64,000 nucleotides of DNA from Pempheris klunzingeri (taxonomy: Eukaryota; Chordata; Actinopteri; Acropomatiformes; Pempheridae): the NCBI RefSeq assembly GCF_042242105.1, contig NC_092023.1, forward strand, positions 15,946,433 to 16,010,432, read 5' to 3'. Shown here piece by piece: positions 24,301 to 36,731 of the stretch. The notes under the pieces were generated by a model that did no database searches, had not been told where the DNA came from, and saw nothing but the letters and a program-made list of their open reading frames with translations. Within the stretch, counting starts at the first letter, position 1, and every line of letters starts with the position of its first letter. Made by a program: the position numbers and the translations under genes.

Positions 24301-24947
24301 CTTTCACACTTTGATGCCAGGATGGCTCAGTGGGTGAGGCTGATGTCCTGCTGCTTTGCACCGGTTACAACTTCAAGTATCCATTCCTTGATGCTGCTCA
24401 GCTGGGTCTGGAGATCCACGACCATCTGATCACTCCCTTGTACCGCTACATCATTCCCCCCGCTTTCCCCTCACTATTCTTCATTGGCCTCTGCAAGCTC
24501 ATCTGCCCCTACCCCAACTTCTACTGCCAGGTGAGGTAGAGGATGTTATCAGCAAATACCAGCCGAACTCTGTAGAACATCACAGATTTTCAAAAATGAG
24601 GAAATGGGGTTTGGTTATTCCTATTTTCTTTGCAGGTCAGATTTGCTGTGGCCACGTTGGATGGCACGGCCACCTTACCGTCTCAGGCCCAGATGGAGGA
24701 CGACGTCCGGAGAGAGATGCAGGAAAAGGCGGCGCGTGGAGTCCATCTGCGCCACATGCTGAGTCTGGACAAGGATCAGTGGGAGTACTGCCACTCACTG
24801 GCTCGTATCGCCGGCTTCCCACCACTCCCTCCAGTTGTACGCAGCCTCTTCGAGGAGGTGCGACGACAGCGTGCAAAAAGTCCTGAAAACTACCAGAGCC
24901 TCAGATACAGGGTGATTAGTGACTCCCAGTGGGAGCTGATCCAATAA
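21132..24947 (+). CDS. Flavin-containing monooxygenase, FMO GS-OX-like type
   Basis: Eight coding exons: 21132-21337, 21485-21623, 21785-21927, 22147-22199, 22929-23053, 23658-23765, 24321-24530 and 24636-24947. They sum to 1296 bases, or 431 residues, with all phases consistent. The enzyme family uses FAD and NADPH to oxygenate nitrogen or sulfur in small molecules. Visible motifs are the FAD Rossmann GAGAAG near residue 9, then GGTWVY. The FMO fingerprint FxGxxxHxxxY (FNGKVLHSHDY) is split by intron 4, the NADPH Rossmann GAGFSG is in exon 5, and LLLCTGYNF is in exon 7. The length suits the short fish/plant-like FMO group rather than the 530-residue mammalian FMO1-5 with a C-terminal membrane tail, which is lacking. 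The ATG at 21132 follows an acceptor at 21124, so the 5' UTR is probably split. Confidence 0.9.
21361..21394. repeat. (TG)n microsatellite in FMO intron 1
   Basis: About 16 TG units begin 23 bases after the exon 1 donor. Confidence 0.9.
22250..22900. other. FMO intron 4, repeat-like content
   Basis: AT-rich intron sequence containing GAAAAGCACTATACAATC, similar to tails of fish non-LTR elements. I cannot set ends or family. Confidence 0.25.
23145..23194. other. Imperfect hairpin in FMO intron 5
   Basis: CTGCTTTTCAAGATTCAA pairs with TTGAATCTTGAA..AAAAGCAG across a loop of about 6 bases. It is an inverted repeat of roughly 50 bases, short for a microRNA precursor and perhaps a small transposon relic. 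Confidence 0.5.
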
Positions 24948-25082
24948 CTGATCAGGCTGGTAGTCCTGATCCCCAGAGGATAACTCCTAATACTGTATTT
25001 GTAATAGAAGACTACCCCTGATTATTGTAACAAAACTTTACATGTTTTAGCTGTACGACTGATGAGCATCTTATATTATTAT

Positions 25083-25088
25083 AATAAA
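25083..25088 (+). terminator. FMO polyadenylation signal
   Basis: AATAAA lies 136 bases after the FMO stop codon. Confidence 0.6.
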
Positions 25089-25640
25089 CTGATTGTATCT
25101 TCTCCTATGTTTTAACATTATCATTCTTGCCACTGTTGTCATTTTTCTCTTACTTTTCATATTTAAAGCAAATAATACTTACTTTGCCTGGATTACCATC
25201 ACGCAGAAGTCCATCTCTCCAAGTTGTGTGTGGCCAAACAGTTGCGGTGGTTAGAACCAGTCGGGGTTAAGCAACAGGCAGGGCAACTTTTTCTATGGTG
25301 GCCCCAAAAATAGGTCAGCACGGATGTTACTAAAGCATCAGTTATATCTGAGCTGCAGAGGATTCACTGAGGGATTTTCTTGATGGGAAACATGTTTTTG
25401 CTTTTCTCCCCACTGGCTTTGGCAAAAGTTTAAACTAATTTATATGATTTTTTTTTATCTGATAGTTCGAAGTTAGCCTGAGTTCATCCAATCACCTGCT
25501 CAGTATTTTTTGAACGTGGCCTTTCCAAACAGTTTCTATGGATGACATCTTGCTGTAATTGTCTGTGGGTGTGAGGTTGCAGATATAGTAAGAAAATCCT
25601 GTACATACAATAAAAGGAAACACCCGACTCAATCAAACAA

Positions 25641-25860
25641 TTCCATTCCATTATGTACACCGCTTATCCGACAAGGTCACAGGGGAGCTGGAGCCAATCC
25701 CAGCTGATTTTGAGCGAGAGGTAGGGTATACCATGGACTGGTCGCCAGCCAGAAAACCCAAGAAAGCACGGGCAGAAGTCCACACAGAAAGAGCCCAGGA
25801 TTCGAACCTGGAACCTGGAACCTGGAACCTGGAACCTTCTTGCTGTGAGGCAACAAGAGT
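25641..25860 (-). repeat. Dispersed repeat with tRNA-type B box (SINE-like)
   Basis: The minus strand reads GGTTCGAATCC at 25808-25798, a perfect RNA polymerase III B-box sequence. The body (CGCTTATCCG..GGGAGCTGGAGCCAATCCCAGC) is shared with the fragment at 15383-15453. A CCTGGAA unit repeats four times at 25805-25837. No A box was confidently found, so SINE status is inferred. Confidence 0.45.
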
Positions 25861-25869
25861 GTTCCCTGG

Positions 25870-26640
25870 TCTGCCATTCAAGATTAAGGTTCGTTTGTGT
25901 TTAGGTGACTAAAACTACTTGGTTACGGAGAGGAAAACAGATTCTGTCAAAGTTAAAAGAAAAAAAAGTATCTGTCAGTCCAAAAAGGGATGATTAAAGC
26001 AATGCTTTCTGGTGATGTGAGAGATGAAATACTGCAAAATACTGTAAAACAACTGAGAGAGAGACTTTATTGCCAGTCACTGCATCCAGAGGTCAAACAA
26101 TGAGATAAAAATGTATGTCCTGTGAATATCACACAACAAAATGAACAAATATCACATTACTACATATTTTGTTTCTGGTTCTCACTTTGATTTAAGGTCA
26201 TAATCGGGGACAATACAACTCTAAAAAGGATGCTACAAATGTGTCAGAGATGAAATACACATTGTAACAGTAAAAAATAGTACGAGATGTCAATCCAGAT
26301 GTACATTTTTACAACCCTAGGTGCAAAAAAATAATGAGTAACACTGTCTTTCCAGGATATGCATGAGGTATCATGTACACTGTAAAAATGTATGTTAAAA
26401 AACCTTCTTCAGTCATTTGCATAATATATATGCTGGATGGTACAAGGGTGGCAGGGTCCAGACGGGGGTCTTGGTGGGGGACTGTCCTGTAACTGGAATA
26501 TCAGAGGTTTGATTCCTGAAAATGACTATTGATATAAAGAGAGGGACACCTAAAAGCCAGAGTCCTGAGTGTTCAGCATTATTGGGTTTCATGCAACAAG
26601 AGGCTTGAGGACCAATAATATGTTCTAGATCCCAGTTTAC
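25870..26640. other. Intergenic / 3' flank of smim28-like gene
   Basis: No exon is seen. TTTATT at 26066-26071 (AATAAA on the minus strand) is a possible poly(A) signal for the gene at 26881. Confidence 0.3.
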
Positions 26641-26880
26641 CAAACCACATCCAAAAATCTATACAGATATACAAAGAGGTGTTGGTGGTGCAGCAGGACA
26701 GGGCCGGATGATGGCAATTTCTTCTTCTAACTCTTGTCTTTTTTCATCTTTCTTGCTTCTGTTGAGATCTAGATTGATGCACAGTCTAGTCTTGGTGGGT
26801 AGGAAGATTTGATGGTGTTTCATTGGATATGTTATCATATTACCTTCTCTTCCCATCTCTCTTGTGTATGCTGTCTTGAT

Positions 26881-29157
26881 TCAATCCTTGATTTCTTCCT
26901 CTACGATTGCCTTGTCCTCCAGCCTCATCTGCTCTTCTTCTTCTTCTTCTTCATCTGCGCTGCCTGTCTCCGGTCCAGGACTTGGTGGCAGCAGCTCAAC
27001 ATCCTTGGAGCTGCTTGTGCTGGCAGCTCTTGCAATCCTAGTGAGTGTCTGTTCATACGGCGATGGCAGGTAGACCATGAGGAACACGCCGTCCGTCACG
27101 TCCTGCTCAGAGCTGGAGGTGGGGACCTGGTGCTCCCTCCGACTGAGACTGCGTCTGAGGGAGGAGAGCAGCTCGCAGTTCCTCTCCGGGTCCTGCAGGT
27201 CCTCTAGGGCTATCACGTTGGCCAATCCCAGTTTGCGGCTGAAGCTGAAGCCACGTCTGCGCCGCCACATCAGGAAGCTAAGGGCACTGAGGAAGACGAG
27301 GAGGAAGGAAATGGTTGCTATGGCGATGTAGGTGATGGCTCTTGCACTAATGATGCCCTCACCTGAGCCCTGGCCCTGTGAGTCAGACACACAAAGATCA
27401 GATTATATTTTCTGCGAATAGATTAATACATGATCATCACAATTGGCATATTCTTCCCAATTTGACTTAATATGAAGTGAAAACTGGCATCATTAGTGTT
27501 ATGCCAAAGTGAGGAGAAAACATAAACAGCTACCATCTGGCCAAGAGAGGGTGCTGTCAGCCACATCTGTTTCGTCTCTTTACATGAGAAAATCTGCACC
27601 ATCCAAACTGCTGACGGTTCCTGTGAGCATGCAGTCACTGAATATATTTTAACCCTTTCATGCATAGAGGTCACTACAGTGTACAGCTATTCTAAAGCTG
27701 TTTTCTTGTATATGCATGAGTTTTGATGGCATAGTTGCACATCAGCGACTGCAGTGGATGCTATTGCATCATCTCATGCACTGCTACCCAGTGGGAAGCC
27801 ATTGCAAGCGGGGAAAAACAAAAAGAAGAGTAAAACCAAGATGGTCGACAGACAGCCAGAAACAACAAACAAGTTGCTAATTTCTTTCTGTTCAAACCTT
27901 CTATAAAAAGAAACCATGCAGGTAAGAAAAATATGGGGACATCAAGTAACATCTAAGGAGTCAAGTATTGATTTTATATTGGGAGGAAATTATGATTAAT
28001 CACATGTCCACTGAATTGTACATCATGCATCAATAGCTATATTTCAACTACTGGACATGTAAATATATCTTTATAAAATTTGGATTGAAAAAAAAAAAGT
28101 TCAAATCTTGTTTTTCATGCCTAAAGATGAATAAAAACAAAAAATCCTGACTGAGGTTATCATAATTAATGCATGAAAGGGTTAAATATTTAATAAACTT
28201 GTCCAAGCTCTGAATGCAAAATAAAGTTCTGATGAGGATTTGAATGAAAGCAAAAAAAAACAAAACATTTTGCTGTAGACTTTTGAGCGTGGGCATGGAA
28301 GAGCAACTGCTTCAGAGATAACACAGTCAACAATAAAAATAAATGCTTCAAAAGCTTTTTCCCGAGGAGACATCCACTGTGCTGGAAAACTGAGAAAATG
28401 ATAACGATGAAAATTATGTTTCCGGTTTTCTTTTGTCTTTCTTAAAGACACACTTGTTTTACACTCCACTAAGGACAGTGCACTGGTTTTGGATGTGCAA
28501 CAGTTTGTTTTTACAGAACAGATGGCTGTCTTACATTATTATGTAATACTCATGAATACTTATAAAGTGTATGTATGTATGTATGTATGCATGCATGCTA
28601 CAGTGAGGAAAACGTTTTTAATCATTTTGTTTTCACCAATAATATAATGGGAAAAAAGAAACCTACAATATCCTACAACATCCAAAAGTCAGACAAGGAG
28701 GATTTGACATAATCTCAATGGCCAGATGCCAAAATGCCATCATTTCACTGATATGCAGTAGAAAGCTAGGCACATGCACAAACCCGTATTTTGATCTTGC
28801 AGATTTGTCTTTACTGAATAGTCCTTCAAAGCTACATTGTTGTACAAACTTTGTAACTTTGTTTAGTAAAATGTAACAAAAACTAGACTTTTTTTTTTCA
28901 TAATGTTAATCTTAAGGCTATAAAATATAATAGCACTTCTGGAATTGTTTTACATTTTACAGATTAAATTATTAATAATAAAACATGTTAACAGATTAAT
29001 TGACAGGAATCAGTCCAAAACATCCTTCACATTTGGATAAACTCACCGGTGCCTGTCTGTCAGTGGAGGGCAGAGCCGAGGGTCCGGGCGACCAGTCCAG
29101 AGAGTCCCGACCAGCAGGTCCAAACTTCATCCAGCTGCTCTCCATCAGAGACCGCAT
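26881..29157 (-). CDS. smim28: Single-pass small membrane protein, SMIM28-like
   Basis: Two coding exons, 29157-29047 and 27375-26881, join in phase 0 to 201 residues. The N-terminal stretch (MRSLMESSWMKFGPAGRDS) resembles what I remember of the start of human SMIM28. One transmembrane helix covers about residues 47-71 (ITYIAIATISFLLVFLSALSF), followed at once by a positive cluster WRRRRG, predicting a cytoplasmic C-terminus. The tail contains LPSPYEQ and ends in a very acidic region with seven consecutive Glu. The start ATG has a good context (CCACCATGC in sense), and the gene lies directly downstream of arfgef3 on the same strand. The exon 1/exon 2 split and tail motif support the identity, but I could not check it. 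The function of the family is unknown. Confidence 0.65.
27649..28185. mobile_element. TTAA-bounded MITE in smim28-like intron
   Basis: 537 bp bounded by TTAACCCTTTCATGCAT and its inverse ATGCATGAAAGGGTTAA, 17 bp perfect inverted ends including the TTAA target. There is no transposase frame. The terminus and target suggest a piggyBac-superfamily non-autonomous element of a family different from the one at 10975. Confidence 0.75.
28569..28599. repeat. (GTAT)n/(GCAT)n microsatellite
   Basis: About five GTAT units pass into three GCAT units. Confidence 0.85.
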
Positions 29158-29299
29158 GGTGGATGGGCGATGGATCTGAAGCCCAGCCGGAGCCAGGGGC
29201 TACAGAGACCGAGAGCAATCAGAGGAGGTACACTGGATGGAGAGACAATGAGGACGAGTCCACTGTGAGCTCAGAGGGACACTGACTGCAGAGCTGAAG

Positions 29300-32200
29300 T
29301 GATCAGCCTGAAATAACATCTGTGAGGAGGAGGAGGAGGAGGCAACGAGAAACGAGGGCAGCAGACAGTCCGGGTGTCCAGCTGAGAGGAGACACGTCAC
29401 TGGTCCTAATGGGAAGATTTACAGCTGCAGGGCGCGGCCAGCAGCAGCAGCAAAACACAACTGTGTGTGTACAAAGGAGACATGGATAGAGAGAGTTTCT
29501 CAGTAAAGCAAGAAAAACAATCATTTGATTGGGTCCTTGTCATGGACGTGTTTGAACATCTGGTGATGTTGTTTTCCTGGTGACACCAATTTCAGAGATA
29601 CTTACAGAAAGTCCTGTTTTGAATGTTTGTGATGTTCAGGAGTTTTTGCTTTTAAAGTTTGGCTGTGACCACTTTGCTAAGTCATTGCACACATCAGCAC
29701 CGTCCTTGAGAACTGGTATCATTTATATTATATATTATTAATAACTAAGTATTATTTTGGCTGAATCATGTGTTATTTCCTGTTAGCTATTAGCGGTTAC
29801 TCCTCCATACAGGACGACAGTTACAAACAATGGTCAAGTTTTAGCATTACATTTCTATGAAAAACTTGTTGACACTTCTGCAGGGCAGATAACCCTGATA
29901 TACAATGAAAATGTAAGTCACTGTATTTGCTGGGGTTAAACAAGTTCTAACATATGAATACCGCCAAATTAGTCGTTCTGATATTCTTGTTGTGTTGGAA
30001 AATCGTTTCCATAGTCAGATCATCCTATGGACACCCTGTGAGATTGTCTATTCCTAATACAATTGCTGGGAGTGGGTGAATGCTCTGTTTTGTATTTGGA
30101 CTAATTTATTTTGCTTTGCTAGTTTTGAAAAGTGCTACACAAATAAAGTTTGCTGAAGTTAGAATGTCATCCATCATTTTGAGAGCATAGATGGAGTTGG
30201 TACCAGCTACTGTAAGTGATCAGTACAAGCAGGTACTGTACCCCTAGTTAGCCTCCTAGGCTACCAGGAGGAGGAGGAGAAGAAGAAGAAGGTAATAAGT
30301 TCATGGGAAAATGAGCCAAAATTGCCTCGACATTAGCAAAGGCATTGCTGATCAGTCTGAAAATCGCCCTGAGATCTTCATCTATCGGCACAACCCCAGT
30401 ACCACAATTTCCTCTGACTGTGGCCTCCTTTTTCAGATAAGTCACAGTGATGCATGAGGCATTTAAACAGATTGTTATCGCAGATGTTGAGATGTTAACC
30501 AGTGCAACACGATGACAGACACATGAGATAAACTGCCTTTATTATACAACACAGAGCAGACAGGCCTCCTGGAAAAGCGCTTTGAAACATACAGCGATTA
30601 CACAACTGCAAGACCGAGCTCAGGAGAAAAGAGGAAAGCCAGAGCAGGTTAGAAACATCAGGAGGAGAGAGAACAGGCGCTTTTCTTTTTCTTTGATATC
30701 AAAAGCAGAGAAAAATACACTTTTAGAAATCACAGTCACGACATTAGGTGACCTGCTGATGCCGGTCCAGCAGGTCAGTGAAGGAAGCAAACAGCCAAAC
30801 TGACCACCGGCGTGAATGTGCAGACAGCCTGTGCTGTTTACATCAGGAACTTCTGCGCATTAATTCATTTTTAAAGTTATGCCATTCCAAACAGAGCCTG
30901 AAAATCACTCACAAACCATTTGCACTCTCTCCTACTAAAGAGTGTTTATGATTTAAAGAGATAGCAACAATGCCGTGTTTGTATTAAGTACTCAGGTGCC
31001 AACTTGTCCGAGTAACAGTCTTGTCCTGTTTTATGCCTTCAGTGTCAAGTATGGTTATCCCACCTGACACACACACACACACACTCACCCACCCACCCAC
31101 CCACCCACAGACTTACAATAACAAGTTATCTTTGGATTCAGGATCAACAATTTTGTCATTGTAAATGTTAACGTTCAAGTGCAGCTGACAGAGCACAAGA
31201 TCCAATTTTTCTGATTAAAAAATTTCAATCTTAGGTGCAGTTCATACAGAACAAAAAGAGGCAACAAAAGAGACGTTGTTGCAATTTGGAACCCCAAAAT
31301 CTAGTCCAATGTTATAGTAGTAGCCACACTGGCTCATAGGCATCCCGATTAACTGAGTGCCATTTAATACCTGATATTGTATGCATCTCTCTTAATTAAT
31401 ATTATTTCCATTAATGGATACAAATATTGCCATATTCTTTTGATTTGATCAGTTTAAAGGTTTACCCCAGTGATTTGGTATGTCACCTCCACAAAATTGG
31501 GGGACAAGTGAGATGAAAAAAAAAATAAAAAATTAAACCACCCAAAGCTCCAAAACCACTGAATCCTACATTTCCCACAATGCAACTCCATTACATCTCT
31601 TGTTAGACCCTCTGTACTGATAAATGTCCACATCTGCCAGACGTCATGCCCAAAGATAAGAACATGGGTCTTCGGTTATAGATTTATAGCTGCCGAACCA
31701 ACACATTTTCTCAGGCTTTGGAAAGCTAAAACAAGAAATTGAGCAAGATACCATTTCAATAACATTTCAGTGAGGCATCCCAATAAGCTGTGACCTCTGT
31801 CTTCATGTCATGGCGGTGCACACACTAAATGACAAGATCAGTGGTGACAATATCCAGTATGTTTAATAAAGTAAGTATTAATATGTCGCATACGAGGTCA
31901 CATGGATGGTTATGGAAATGTATCAACCTTGTCGCGGCGGTGAGGTGACGAAGCCTCTAATGGCACGGCAGGCCTCTGAAGTTTCATTATGGGACCAGTC
32001 CCATCTTCTAATGAGCACTTGGCCTTAATCGTAATTTTTCTTTTAAGACAGCTCTCACTCTTCAGCTAAACCAACCGAGTCTTCTGAACTGGGTTGTTAT
32101 TCCTGCATTTTGAGTGTAGCTGTAGCAGGAGCCGTTGTTCTGTTTTGTCACAGCAGCAGAAACACTGAAGAGTTTCTTTGGAGACACGAGTGAATCCCTC

Positions 32201-35200
32201 AGATTAAGTTAGCGGACACATTCCAGGTACAAGAAATGTAAGTCTACATTGTCTTGGTACTGCCTGTATTTCATCAGCATCTTGTTCCTATGTTAAGACT
32301 TCAAACAGACTGAAAACAGACACAAAAAAATACAACAACTTGATTGGGAGGCCGATTTCCCTTTAGCTGACTGGTGGTACCCTTTATTTCTCTCGTTCTA
32401 TATGTTTTTATGGCGTCTGTCATGTCAGAAACTGTGTCAGATGTCTGGGTCATGTATATACTTTTTCCATCAGTGTCAGACAACAGGACAACATAGTCAA
32501 AGCTGCTTTGCTTTCACTCCTACGCGCTCAGTCAGACAGTCGCTCAGCCTCCTTGCAAACATAAACAGTTGATTTATCCAGTCAGCCAACCAAGCAGCCA
32601 AATCACTCATCCACCTACTGAGTTCTCCAAAACTAGTTTAGTGATTTTTTTTTTTCCTCTTGAACTTTTTTCCCCTTTTTCAGTGAGTTCTTTTTTAGCA
32701 ATCTGTTTGAGCTCTGAGCAAAGCAAGTACACTAGGTCACTGCCTTTTCAATCTGTTCAGAATCCCAATAATCCCTCGACTGCACAATAAGACACTAAAC
32801 TGTAGATGATTTTACAGTAAATTATTAGTAGCAATGCGATTACAGTTTCCAAGCACAAGGACAGAAGAAAGAGCTGCTGCAAAATCAGAAAGCAATAAGA
32901 GCTTAAAAGACTTTGTCATAAAATCTTCCTGGTGATCGTCGTCCAAGCTATGCCCAAGTGCATCAAATCTGCTTAGAGTGCAGATGAAGTATGTGCTCGT
33001 GATGATCTGCAGCGTGCCACAGCCTCTATTTTCATGATTCAAACTCGTCTTAACCCCCACGCGACCATGTCAAATATACATTAGTGGTAAAACTCAAAAG
33101 TTTAGACTAAAGATTGATCTCATCTCTGGAGGCTTACAGAAACATGGACACGCAAATAATATCTGAGAGACAGAGGCATCAGAGTGAATGACCAAGCAAA
33201 AAATAGGAAAAACCTACGAAATATGTTGGTGGAGAATTGTTGCACGGCAGTGACACATTAGTTGACTGTTTTTTTTTTTTTTTTTTTAGATAGAAACGTT
33301 GTGATGGATTTAACACCCAACTAAATCCTTCCCTTCACTGCAGCTGATCACACTGATGGCCGACAACATCTGTCCACACGCCATCAAACAGCAGGGAATA
33401 AGGACAAATGGGTACGGGTCAGGGACACTGGGAGGGGCTGAGGGACAGCGGAGAGAGGACAGGACAGGGCACAGAGGCGAGACACACTAATGCTGTTTGT
33501 CATTTTCTGGACAATCGGAGATGACTACTTTCAGAGAGAATTTCCAAATAGGAATTTGGGTGAGTTTTCAACCCTGATCTGATGTTACTTGAGTGTGGCA
33601 GCATGCCTGTAGGTTAAATGTTCAGTTCCATCTTTTGTTCACAAGGTTTTGTCACTTTACTGTACAATAATATTATTGTGGGCTGTTCCCCAGACCAAAA
33701 CAATCAGAAATTAAATCTAAATCTAAGAAAATAAAGCTTCAATTAATAATTGCAATTGCTGTGATAAATCAGGCTAATGCAGTGCACTTAAGAGAAGTGC
33801 CACTTTTTCTGTTGAAATATCGTGTGGTGCCACAACAAATATGGCATGCAACTGTGAATGATTTGATTTGTTGTGATGAACAGTGACAATCTTGAATTTT
33901 TGCCATCCACCTTTTTTTCCTCCTAAAATAAAACCCAAACTGCACATCAAACATTGAGTCACACTGGAGTCCAGTCCTGCGGCTACAGGCGAGATAAACC
34001 TGCACACAACACTGCAAGAGTTCCTCAACTTCTTGCAAAGTACATTGGTAGCGATAAATGTATAATCCAACGCAAATGTCTGCTGCAGTGTGTTCCACTG
34101 TGGATGATGTCAGAGATGCTACAGTACGTACAGTATGTCTTTCTATATATGTCACCATACATCTGTCAAAGACACACGTTGTTGCCATCCTGGCCTACAT
34201 CCCTTCACCATCTCCTCCAGTACGTTATGTTGAATAATGGCTCAAGCACTCTGGTAATGTTTACAGGTTATCCCTGTTATTTGCAGAATTATGTCGAGGT
34301 TTGGGGCTCCATGTCCAGAAAGACAGCTAGCAAAGAGGAACAAATGAGACAGTGAAAGAAGCAAGGGAGGAGGTGAGGAAACTGGTGAAGGGAGAGCAAA
34401 TGAGCGCAAATCAGAAAGACAAACCCTCAGATGTTGATGAACTGGGTGAAAAAGGAAGAGTAAATCTGCTTAGGAGCTAACAAAAGCCACGCTCTCTGCG
34501 ATTTCCCTGCCCTAAATATGGTCAGAGCGGATGAAGTTTGCATCAGTTGAGCATTCATTCATCCAGTCAGTCGTTCATTCACAAGTCATAATCTGTCTCA
34601 TTCTGATTGTTACGGTATTAACAGATCACGTTATAACTGTAACTGTGTGTCTGTTGTGTTACAATATAGGGTTGTTAGTAATTTTTCTAATTTCAGGGTG
34701 TAATTACACTCATCTTACGCATAACCTGACAAAAATCCTTTGGTGTGTTTTTGTATCATTCGGATGAGAACAGTGTTATTACAGACATGGCTAACATAAC
34801 CTAAAGACTGCCGACAGATGGGTAGCACATAAGATTGATTGTCTCAATATGAAGTTTGGAAGGATTGGTAGGATTCATCCTCTAAGAGACTGAAAACATC
34901 CACAGCTAATTTCAGTTAATTCCAACTAGCAGTTCAGCATTATTTGTTGAAGTCGCTTATCGAGAAAAAAAATTCCAAAAATAGGATTCTCTTCTCAAAT
35001 GTCGTAATTTGAGGAGAATAATATTATCAATTTAATATTAATAATTCACTTCATGCACTGCTCTATTGAGAACACTGCCATCGTTACAATATAAGGTTTA
35101 AACTGACGTAAAACCTTGTGACCAATCTAACTATGTAAACCCAGATGCATATTCAGATTTGGCATTCCCCCGTGGCAATCAAACCCCAGTTCCACTGGCT

Positions 35201-35850
35201 TACCTTCACATAGCAACAAAAAAAAGAAACAAAAGTACTAGATGATATAAGACCATACTGCATTAAGTGGTAAAAATATGAACCAACCTTTACAAAATAG
35301 AAAATACTAAATCTGACACGTTAAATATTTTAAATAAAAAATAATCAAGCATTTACATAAATACATGTACACACGTGTGTAATATATAATACGCATTAAA
35401 CAATAAAATACACATACCGGCATTTGGCTAAAAGAAATGCTTGACTGCACTTTGGTAGAGCACTCTTTCCAAAAAGGTGGATAATAAACGCAAATAAAGA
35501 CATTCAGCTGAAGGTGAAAGAGTGAATTAGACTGCACCGCATTTAAAGCAGCGAACATTCATATACGGTTTGATCAAATGCGAAACAAGTCTCCACCAGA
35601 TGCAATGCGCCTCACTGTGATTCTGAAAAGATAAAAGAAAGAAATGTCGTTTTTAAGCTGGATTTTTGAAGCTAGTGATCAGTCGCTGTGATGTTTATGC
35701 ACAACATTCCTCATATATTTGCATCTTCACCCTGTCTAGTGGTAATAATGGAGCAATAAGTAAGACTAATAGTAGGATAATGTCACTGAATGAAATCGTC
35801 CCGGGTTGTAAAGAAAAAATAAATAAATGAAAAAAAAAAAAAAAATCACA
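29300..35850. other. Intergenic, smim28-like to arfgef3
   Basis: No coding exon or RNA gene is recognised. It contains a CA/CCCA microsatellite at 31067-31109, a T-run near 33271-33289 and a tail-like CTACACAAATAAAG at about 30134 that may mark a decayed non-LTR element. The smim28-like promoter is expected at its left edge (29158-29600). Confidence 0.5.
31067..31109. repeat. (CA)n(CCCA)n microsatellite
   Basis: Ten CA units followed by about six CCCA units. Confidence 0.9.
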
Positions 35851-35855
35851 TTTCC

Positions 35856-36108
35856 TTTAAAGGCACCCTGTAGAGTTTTTGACCACTTGTGGTGCTACGG
35901 AGCAATGTTTCTTCTGAGCGAGTCTCTGCTTTGTTTGTATCTCATGCTCTACCATCACTTGCATGTATGCACACATGCACGAAGGTGACGTAGCATACAT
36001 TCCTGCAGACGGCAGCTGTTGACAGTAGCGCGCTAAAAGGAAGCTAGCATGCTCTGAATGTAAACATAGCTGTGTTTGTTTACAAGAAAAATCCACAGGG
36101 TACCTTTG
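35856..36108. mobile_element. Short MITE (about 250 bp)
   Basis: TTTAAAGGCACCCTGTAGAGTTTTT at the left mirrors AAAAATCCACAGGGTACCTTTGAA at the right, about 24 bases with four mismatches. No coding capacity. The superfamily is not clear; the ends do not show a convincing target duplication. Confidence 0.55.
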
Positions 36109-36731
36109 AAAAGTGTTGATGCCGTCAGTGTGCAACCGGACAATAATAGAATTCACTGCACGTGCATATTTCGTCTGCATCTGCATTAGCGCAAAGCAAT
36201 AGTTCAATGTAATCATGGATCGTTGTAGTATATTGTGACGATACGACCATACTATATGAGGAAATCTGCAAATCAGTTTTTCAAAACTGATTAGATGCAA
36301 ATCATATTTAAAGGTTTTGACACAGTGTGTGTCTGTGTGTGTTTGTGTGTTTTATGTGTCTGGAAATGAACAACTTTAACTGAAGATCTTGAAGAACAAA
36401 TGGCACATTCTCTATCGAATCATTTCCATTTTACACATAGGATCCTCCACAAAGCTACTAAATCCTCCATTCTTGTAACATTTTTCATCGGCCAATCAAA
36501 TCCTACGACTAACTGTCACAAGTGCCACAAATCCACATAACATCAGACGCTACCAATCAGGTTCCTCCATCACACCAGTCAGGCCGGTTTACGTTCCACC
36601 AGTCTGTTACATTGTGATGTCACAGTATGCCATTTCTCTCTTCTCTTCACATCATTAGCCAATCAAACCCTTCATCAATCTGCTGCATAGCGGCTCCTCG
36701 TGCGATGCTTTTGCATTTCTTCGCTGCAATG

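Noticed and set aside
33769-34355. Overlapping frames of 98-139 codons on both strands in the intergenic region
   Set aside because: No recognisable domain, no consistent splice sites and ordinary base composition; overlapping frames on both strands suggest chance.
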